From NCBI RefSeq assembly GCF_024362325.1, contig NZ_CP101497.1, positions 930,001-994,000 of the forward strand: a stretch of DNA of 64,000 nucleotides, written 5' to 3'. The stretch's first letter is position 1. Every line of letters starts with the position of its first letter. A program made the position numbers and the translations under genes. The notes beneath the pieces are model-generated. The model did no database searches and was not told the DNA's origin. It was given only the letters and a program-made list of their open reading frames with translations. This document shows, piece after piece, positions 58,886 through 64,000 of this stretch. This DNA comes from Microcella humidisoli. Its GTDB lineage: Bacteria; Actinomycetota; Actinomycetes; Actinomycetales; Microbacteriaceae.

Positions 58886-61462
58886 TCAGAGTCGCCCGCG
58901 CAGCTCGCTCTCGAGCTCAGATCGACCGCTGATGCCGAGCTTGCGATAGACGCTCGCCAGGTGGTTGTCGACGGTGCGCACCGAGACCCCGAGGCGGTCG
59001 GCGATCTCGCGACTGCGTTCGCGGCGCGCAGCCGCCTGCGCGATGACCCACTCGCGCTCGGTCAGCCCCGTCTCGGAACGGGCCGAGCGGGCCGTCCGCA
59101 CCGGCACGATCGTGAGCCCGAGCTCGGCCGCCCGCACGCGGGCCCGGCGCTCGAGCATGCGGTCGTCCCCCGCCCACTCGGCCGCGCGCTCGAGCATCGC
59201 CTGCGCCGTCGCGACGAGACCGGCCCGCTCGAGGTCGGGCGCGAGCTCCACGATCGCGGTCGCGTCGCGGTCGGCCGCCGCGGCGGCGAGCGCCGCCACC
59301 GCCGTCACGAGCGGCGATCCGGATGCCGAGGCCGCCGCCGCGAGCGGCCCGCGCACCTCGGCCGCCGCCCCGAGCCGCACGGCCACCGAGGCCGTGAGGG
59401 CGACGAGCAGCAGGTGACCCAACTCGACGCCGCGCGCGATCGCGGGAACGAGCATCCCCGCCGCCCGATCGGGCTCGTCGGCGACGACCGCGAGCCAGGC
59501 TTCGGCCTCGGCCGCCTGCAGCACGACCTTCACGTCGTCGCGGTGTGCCGGCTGCAGCGCGTCGAGCAGAGCGCGCGCCGGCTCGGCCTCGCCGAGCTGG
59601 GCGTGCACGGTCGCTCCGAGCGCCGTCGCCGCCCCGACGAGGCCCGTGAAGTCGCGCCAGCGCAGCTGCTCGATCGCGAGCAGGGCGAGCGGCAGGGCGT
59701 CGCGCAGCCGCCCCGCGTGCAGGTGCACGAGGGCGAGGGCGTACGACCACACTCCGGCCGAGTCGGCGAAGGGCTGCAGTCGGCGCTGCTCGGCGTGCTC
59801 ACGCGCCTCGGCGATGCGCCCCTCCGCGACGAGCACGAGGAAGGCAGAGAGGTCGAGCAGTCCGCCCGCGAACGGTTGCACGGCGGCGAAGCGATCGGCG
59901 AGCGGCCGGCCGGCGTCGACCGCCTGCCGCGCCTCGTCGACCCGTCCGGCCATCGTCGCCATCATGGCCATGCCGATCGCCGCGTTGAGCGCCGCCGCCG
60001 AGTCGGCCTCGGCCTGCGCCACCAGGGGCTCGTCGAGCGCGCTCGCGTCGCCCGCCATGAGGCGCCACTTGGCGAGGTCGGGAGTCAGCAGCGCGCTCGC
60101 GTCGCCGAGCTCGGGCAGCAGGGCGAGAGCTCGCTGCACCGCGCGCGCGGGGTCGTGCGCGCGCAGCGCGGTGTGCTGGCCCCAGCGCACCTCGACGCGG
60201 GCGCGCGCCTCCGCATCGGGCGCGAGGTCGGCGGCCAGCGTGAACGCGGCATCCACCTCGGCCGCGTCGCCCCCGAGCGCGCTCAGGGCGCTCGCGCGCA
60301 CGAGCGCGGCGGGAGCATCCGGCGCGAGGCCGAGTGCGCGCTCGGCGGCCTGCGCGGCGCGCTCGTGGTCGCCCGCGCGGTGCGCGAACTCGGCCGCCCA
60401 GACGAGTTCGGCGGGGGTGAGGTCGCCGCCGCCGTCGCTGAGCAGGCACAGCGCGGTGAACCGAAGCGGCTCATCGTCGAGCGCGAGCAGCCGCTCGGCG
60501 GCGGCGCGGCGGCGCTCGGCGCGGTCGTCGGCGCGCAGCCCCGCGAGCAGGGCCTCGGCGTAGACGGGATGCGCAAGGTGCAGATACCCGGCGTCGACGG
60601 GCTCGGCGGGCATGAGCACGCCGGCGTCGAGCAGGTCGCTCACGATCGCGCGCTCGTCGGGCAGGGTCGCCGCGGGCGGCCACGGCTGCGCCACCGCGAT
60701 GAGCTCGGCGAGCCGGCGCTCGGCGGGGCGCAGATCGGCGAGGCGACCGGCCACGGTCTCGAGCACGTGGTCGGGCAGTCGCACGGGGTCGATCTCGATG
60801 CCATAGGGGCCGGGCCGCACGCGATCGCCGCGCTGGGCGGCGAGCGTGAGCTCGCGCAAGAAGAGAGGGTTGCCCGCGGTGGCACCGTGCAGGCGCTGCA
60901 GCGACTCCGGTCGGGGATCGGCCCCGAGGTGTCGCCGCAGCACCGTGCGCGTCTCGTCGAGCGACAGGCCCGCCAGCTCGGTCACCGTGAGCAGGTCTTC
61001 GTGCAGCAGGCGCGCGACAGCGCCCGTGAGCGGGTGCTCGTCGCGCGCCGTCAGCAGCGTGGGCACGGCGAACACGCGCACGAGCTGGTAGAGCGCGGCG
61101 GCCGAGGCCGGGTCGAGCAGCGGGGCGTCGTCGACGACGAGCAGGTACGAGTCGGCGTGCCGCCCGACGAGCGCCACGAGCTCGCTCAGCCGCGCGGCGA
61201 CATCGTCGTGCTCGCCGATGCTCGACGAGGCGAGCAACGGCGCGAGCGCACCGAGCGGCACGTCGCGCAGTTCGTCGAGAGCCACGACGGGCACGATCGT
61301 GCGGCCTCGCGCGGCGAGCGCCGCCGCAACACCCGCGGCGAGCGTGGTCTTGCCGACACCGCTCGGACCGCGCAGCAGCTGCGAGCGTGGCGGCGTGCGC
61401 GTGAGGCCGTCAACGAGCTCGTCGAGCATCGCGGCGCGCGCGACGATCGGCCACGTCCCCAT
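58886..61462 (-). CDS. Large LuxR-family regulator with AAA-like ATPase domain (LAL type)
   Basis: This 858-residue regulator has an N-terminal P-loop (LLRGPSGVGKTTLAAG), a Walker B (YLLVVDDAPLLDPASAAAL), a TPR-like helical middle of some 450 residues and a C-terminal LuxR helix-turn-helix (GLTEREWVIAQAAARRERSREIADRLGVSVRTVDNHLASVYRKLG). This is the LAL/MalT-like layout, in which ATP and a ligand control DNA binding. Targets are unknown; the divergent DUF6421-like gene is the nearest candidate. The start is ATG at 61462 after GAGGAG, with a TAGCGT -10 about 70 bases upstream. Confidence 0.9.
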   Translation of the reverse strand: MGTWPIVARAAMLDELVDGLTRTPPRSQLLRGPSGVGKTTLAAGVAAALAARGRTIVPVVALDELRDVPLGALAPLLASSSIGEHDDVAARLSELVALVGRHADSYLLVVDDAPLLDPASAAALYQLVRVFAVPTLLTARDEHPLTGAVARLLHEDLLTVTELAGLSLDETRTVLRRHLGADPRPESLQRLHGATAGNPLFLRELTLAAQRGDRVRPGPYGIEIDPVRLPDHVLETVAGRLADLRPAERRLAELIAVAQPWPPAATLPDERAIVSDLLDAGVLMPAEPVDAGYLHLAHPVYAEALLAGLRADDRAERRRAAAERLLALDDEPLRFTALCLLSDGGGDLTPAELVWAAEFAHRAGDHERAAQAAERALGLAPDAPAALVRASALSALGGDAAEVDAAFTLAADLAPDAEARARVEVRWGQHTALRAHDPARAVQRALALLPELGDASALLTPDLAKWRLMAGDASALDEPLVAQAEADSAAALNAAIGMAMMATMAGRVDEARQAVDAGRPLADRFAAVQPFAGGLLDLSAFLVLVAEGRIAEAREHAEQRRLQPFADSAGVWSYALALVHLHAGRLRDALPLALLAIEQLRWRDFTGLVGAATALGATVHAQLGEAEPARALLDALQPAHRDDVKVVLQAAEAEAWLAVVADEPDRAAGMLVPAIARGVELGHLLLVALTASVAVRLGAAAEVRGPLAAAASASGSPLVTAVAALAAAAADRDATAIVELAPDLERAGLVATAQAMLERAAEWAGDDRMLERRARVRAAELGLTIVPVRTARSARSETGLTEREWVIAQAAARRERSREIADRLGVSVRTVDNHLASVYRKLGISGRSELESELRGRL

Positions 61463-61528
61463 CCCGCGTCTCCTCGCGTGCGCACCGTCGTCGATGCGGG
61501 GCGAGCAGTGCCCGGCTCCCGCTCGGTC

Positions 61529-61534
61529 ACGCTA
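61529..61534 (-). promoter_or_regulatory. Possible -10 TAGCGT of the large LuxR regulator gene
   Basis: TAGCGT lies 66 bases before the ATG at 61462, giving a leader that includes the GAGGAG ribosome binding site. Confidence 0.35.
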
Positions 61535-61669
61535 ACACGCGTCGTCGCGCGCATTCTCAGGCGAGCATCCTGCGCCCCCGCGCCCCCGCCACACCGATTG
61601 CACGCGCGATTCCGGGCGTCTGCGCACGTTTCGTGCGTCGATCACAACCACGTGCGGCGATCCCGTGCC

Positions 61670-61675
61670 TAGGCT
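61670..61675 (+). promoter_or_regulatory. -10 TAGGCT of the DUF6421-like operon
   Basis: TAGGCT stands 45 bases before the ATG at 61721. A canonical AAGGAGG (61707-61713) lies between, so unlike many neighbours this transcript is led. Confidence 0.5.
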
Positions 61676-61720
61676 CGAGAGGGAACGCGCCCGCACGAGC
61701 TCGACGAAGGAGGGAACCCC

Positions 61721-63196
61721 ATGACCGACACCACCGCTACGCGCAGCAGCAGCATCATCGGAGAGCCCGAGGTCGTCGAAGACGCCCTCGGCGTGCGGGG
61801 TGCGGATGCTGCGCTCACGAGCGCGCAGATCGTCGCCGACCTTGCCTGGTCGCGCCTCAAGCACGCCGCCGAGGCCCTGCGCCCGCTGCAGGTGCACGAC
61901 GGCAGCATCCCCGAGTCGGATCACCACGCCGAGGCCGCGCAGCACGTCGCCGAGATCGTCGCGGCGCTGCGCCACTTCGCCCCGCTGATCCCGTACGACA
62001 CCGCCTACCTCGAGGCCTGCGCCGTCGACTTCGAGCGCTGGGCCGACGGCGGCTTCGCCGTGCCCGACTTCTTCGACGCGCTCGACGCGTTCCGCCCGGC
62101 CGATGAGCGCCGCGACGGTGTCGCTCACCTCGTCGTGTTCCCGATGTACACCCAGAACGGTTCGGCCGACCGCCTCGTCGAGGCCGTCGTCTTCGACGTC
62201 ATCTGGCCCGACTTCATCGCCGAGCTCGAGGCGAGCGCCTACGGCAACGCCCTGTACCTCGGGCTGCGATTCGCCGACTTCACGCCCGGCTACGACACCA
62301 ACTCGGCCGTGCTGTTCCCCGAATCGGTCGCCGTCACGCCGCGCGTGCCGGCGGGGGCTCCCGAGGGCACGCCGGCCCAGCTGCCCGTCTTCACGTGGGG
62401 CGCGATCTTCGCCGACCGCGAGGCCGCGCGCTACCGCCGCGTCGTGCGTGCCGCCGCCGAGATCACGAAGCTCGACCTGCCCGACGACGCGCTCGCGCTG
62501 CTCGACGACCAGGCGCTCGCCGAGCGCACCTTCGTGATGTGGGACATGATCCACGACCGGGCGCACATGCGCGGCGACCTGCCGTTCGACCCGTTCATGA
62601 TCAAGCAGCGCATGCCGTTCTTCCTCTACACGCTCGAAGAGCTGCGCTGCGACCTCACGGCCTTCCGCGAGGCCGTCGCGCTGTGGCGTGCCGAGGGCAC
62701 CGACGAGGTGACGCGCCAGCACGCGCGCCTCGTGCAGTACGCCGTCATCTTCGACCGCATCTTCCGCTTCGCGATCACCGGCACGCGCGTGCGCAACTAC
62801 GACGGCGTCGGCGGCCAGCTGCTCTTCGCGTGGATGCACCAGAAGGGCGTGCTGCACTGGACCGACACCCAGCTCACGATCGACTGGGACGCCGTTCCCG
62901 ACGTCGTCGTGGCGCTCTCGGACGCCATCAACGACCTGTACTGGGCCTCGATCGACCGGCCCAAGGCGGTGCACTGGCTCAAGGCGTACGAGCTCGTCTC
63001 GAGCACGCTCACCCCGCACCCGGCCTCGGTCTGGGCGCGCGGCCTGAGCGACGAGGTGCTCGCCGGCCCGCTCAAGGGCTACACCGATCTCGTGCTCGAC
63101 GACGAGTTCCCGCTCTCGATGTTCTACGAGGCCCTGCACAAGAAGATGGCGCAGGTCATCGAGTCGACGGCGGGCATCATCGGCCGCACCGCGTGA
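61721..63196 (+). CDS. DUF6421-like protein, 491 residues
   Basis: The protein matches my recollection of the actinobacterial DUF6421 family, of unknown function. Visible features are a helical N-terminal half (ADLAWSRLKHAAEAL), MYTQNGSADRLVEAVVFDVIWPDFIAELE, and a His/Asp-rich stretch TFVMWDMIHDRAHMRGDLPFDPFMIKQRMPFF that looks like a metal or active site. There is no signal peptide or membrane segment. The start is ATG at 61721 with a strong AAGGAGG. The stop overlaps the GTG of the SDR gene (GTGA at 63193), so the two proteins are probably made together and may act in one pathway. Confidence 0.7.
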   Translation: MTDTTATRSSSIIGEPEVVEDALGVRGADAALTSAQIVADLAWSRLKHAAEALRPLQVHDGSIPESDHHAEAAQHVAEIVAALRHFAPLIPYDTAYLEACAVDFERWADGGFAVPDFFDALDAFRPADERRDGVAHLVVFPMYTQNGSADRLVEAVVFDVIWPDFIAELEASAYGNALYLGLRFADFTPGYDTNSAVLFPESVAVTPRVPAGAPEGTPAQLPVFTWGAIFADREAARYRRVVRAAAEITKLDLPDDALALLDDQALAERTFVMWDMIHDRAHMRGDLPFDPFMIKQRMPFFLYTLEELRCDLTAFREAVALWRAEGTDEVTRQHARLVQYAVIFDRIFRFAITGTRVRNYDGVGGQLLFAWMHQKGVLHWTDTQLTIDWDAVPDVVVALSDAINDLYWASIDRPKAVHWLKAYELVSSTLTPHPASVWARGLSDEVLAGPLKGYTDLVLDDEFPLSMFYEALHKKMAQVIESTAGIIGRTA

Positions 63197-63852
63197 CCGC
63201 CCCGCTCGCCGACCGCACCCTCGCCGACCGCACGGTCGTCGTCGCCGGAGCGGGCGGCATCGGCGGCCGGGCCGTGTGCGCCGCCCTCACCGCGGCAGGC
63301 GCGCACGTCGTGGCGGTCGGCTCGCGAGCCGAGTCGCTGGCCGACGTGGATGCGGCCGAGACCGCGGTCGTCGACCTCGCCGACCCGGTGGCCGTCGCCG
63401 CGTGGGCGGCCGAGCTGCGCGACCGCCGCTCGAGCATCGACGGCCTGCTGCACCTCGTGGGCGGCTGGCGCGGCGGCTCGGCGCCCGACGACTTCGACTG
63501 GCTCGAGCGCCGGGTGCTCACGACCCTGCGGGTCGCCAGCCGCGAGCTGCGCGACGACCTCGGCGCGTCGAGCGCTGGGCGTCTGGCGATCGTGAGCTCC
63601 GCATCCGTCGCCCAGCCGAAGTGGGGCATGGCCAACTACGTCACCCTCAAATCGGCGGCCGAGACGTGGGTGCAGGCGCTTGCGAGCGGCTGGCGGGCGA
63701 AGGGCACGCCGACGGCGGCCGTGACCTTCGTGGTCGGAGCGCTCGACGAGCTCGGCGCCGTCGACGACCTCGCGGCCGCCTGCGCCGCGCTCTGGTCGGT
63801 CGACCACGAGCAGCTCAACGGCGCGCTCGTCGAACTCACTCCGGCGTCCTGA
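63193..63852 (+). CDS. SDR-family oxidoreductase coupled to the DUF6421-like gene
   Basis: This 219-residue SDR has VVVAGAGGIGGRAV as a glycine-rich cofactor loop, LHLVGGWRGG in place of the usual NNAG, a serine pair in IVSSASVAQ and the catalytic Tyr-x-x-x-Lys in ANYVTLKSAAETW. It is shorter than most SDRs and lacks the usual C-terminal substrate lid. The start overlaps the previous stop. Substrate unknown. Three 14-bp repeats begin at its stop codon. Confidence 0.82.
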   Translation: MTAPLADRTLADRTVVVAGAGGIGGRAVCAALTAAGAHVVAVGSRAESLADVDAAETAVVDLADPVAVAAWAAELRDRRSSIDGLLHLVGGWRGGSAPDDFDWLERRVLTTLRVASRELRDDLGASSAGRLAIVSSASVAQPKWGMANYVTLKSAAETWVQALASGWRAKGTPTAAVTFVVGALDELGAVDDLAAACAALWSVDHEQLNGALVELTPAS

Positions 63853-63890
63853 CCTCACCGCCCTGACCTCAGCACGCTGACCTCACCCCC
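63849..63890 (+). repeat. Three imperfect 14-bp tandem repeats after the SDR gene
   Basis: CTGACCTCACCGCC, CTGACCTCAGCACG and CTGACCTCACCCCC lie end to end. The first contains the SDR stop codon TGA. A fourth partial copy (CTGAG) follows. Confidence 0.7.
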
Positions 63891-63898
63891 CTGAGCGA

Positions 63899-63916
63899 AT
63901 CCGTCGCGCGACGGAT
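63899..63916. promoter_or_regulatory. 18-bp perfect palindrome upstream of the last gene
   Basis: ATCCGTCGCGCGACGGAT is a perfect palindrome ending 21 bases before the -10 of the next gene, so it overlaps the expected -35. It could be an operator or, less likely without a loop, a terminator. Confidence 0.6.
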
Positions 63917-63937
63917 GCCGCGGCGGTCGCCGGCGGC

Positions 63938-63943
63938 TAGCGT
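63938..63943 (+). promoter_or_regulatory. -10 TAGCGT, leaderless promoter of the truncated last gene
   Basis: TAGCGT, 6 bases, then GTG at 63950. This supports the GTG as a true start. Confidence 0.45.
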
Positions 63944-63949
63944 GCTGGA

Positions 63950-64000
63950 GTGACCGCGACCGCCCCCGCCGTGCTGCCCGTCGACGCCGACGGGCACTGG
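63950..64000 (+). CDS. Start of a gene cut by the window end (17 codons)
   Basis: GTG at 63950 opens a frame to the window edge encoding VTATAPAVLPVDADGHW. It is too short to identify. It follows the DUF6421-SDR pair on the same strand, has its own likely -10 and a palindromic operator candidate. Confidence 0.45.
   Translation, partial: MTATAPAVLPVDADGHW

Overview
The window is about 70 percent G+C. Its codon use, its gene content (DUF3073, DUF3817 and DUF222-HNH proteins, a septum-formation-domain protein, a DUF6421-like protein, a CtpE-like ATPase) and its sugar ABC importers without their own ATPase all suggest a high-GC actinobacterium, most likely of the Microbacteriaceae type. No rRNA, complete tRNA, CRISPR array, transposase or prophage was seen. 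Family names were assigned by reading motifs, not by a database search.

Region 1 (1-18.8 kb) handles carbohydrates. It opens with the start of a GH36 alpha-galactosidase (minus strand), followed by a Gfo/Idh/MocA oxidoreductase coupled to a ThuA-like protein. A lower-GC insertion with a 172-residue membrane protein lies between thuA and a decayed second copy of the thuA 3' end. Next is a sugar ABC importer operon (4.0-7.2 kb, minus), then a plus-strand operon of an enolase-superfamily dehydratase, a GntR/FadR regulator, a mutarotase-like protein, a short-chain dehydrogenase and an SMP-30 lactonase. Together these could oxidise an aldose to a 2-keto-3-deoxy acid. A second ABC importer with a LacI regulator (12.2-16.6 kb, minus) stands divergent from a glycogen-debranching-type glucosidase. 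Neither importer has an ATPase in the window.

Region 2 (18.7-42 kb) carries purine biosynthesis genes scattered among unrelated genes: purM, purF, purD, purC, purS, purQ, purL and purA. Between them lie a flavoprotein, an SCP-2-like protein, a small low-GC island at 26.4-26.96 kb, a VOC protein, two tandem SGNH hydrolases, a P-loop kinase, an MscS channel, a P-type ATPase, an EamA transporter, a chorismate mutase and an acetyltransferase.

Region 3 (42-64 kb) is mixed housekeeping and accessory material: a TetR/MFS pair with two visible operators, an SpoU methyltransferase, an acyltransferase, an HNH protein, an orphan DNA methyltransferase with a short repeat array in its promoter, Sua5, a D-lactate-dehydrogenase-like flavoprotein, a HAD phosphatase, pyrE, xthA, DedA, an AEC transporter, a lipoprotein, a very large LuxR regulator, and a DUF6421-SDR pair running into a third gene cut by the window end.

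Two patterns run through the whole window. Many genes have a -10 hexamer (TANNNT) ending 6 or 7 bases before the start codon, which implies leaderless transcripts and decides several starts. The 6-mer GGATGC/GCATCC occurs about 115 times by hand count, far more than base composition predicts. The most unusual local structures are the thuA duplication, the 14-bp motif shared by the alpha-galactosidase and importer promoters, and the leader reading frames coupled by ATGA to the dehydratase and binding-protein genes.
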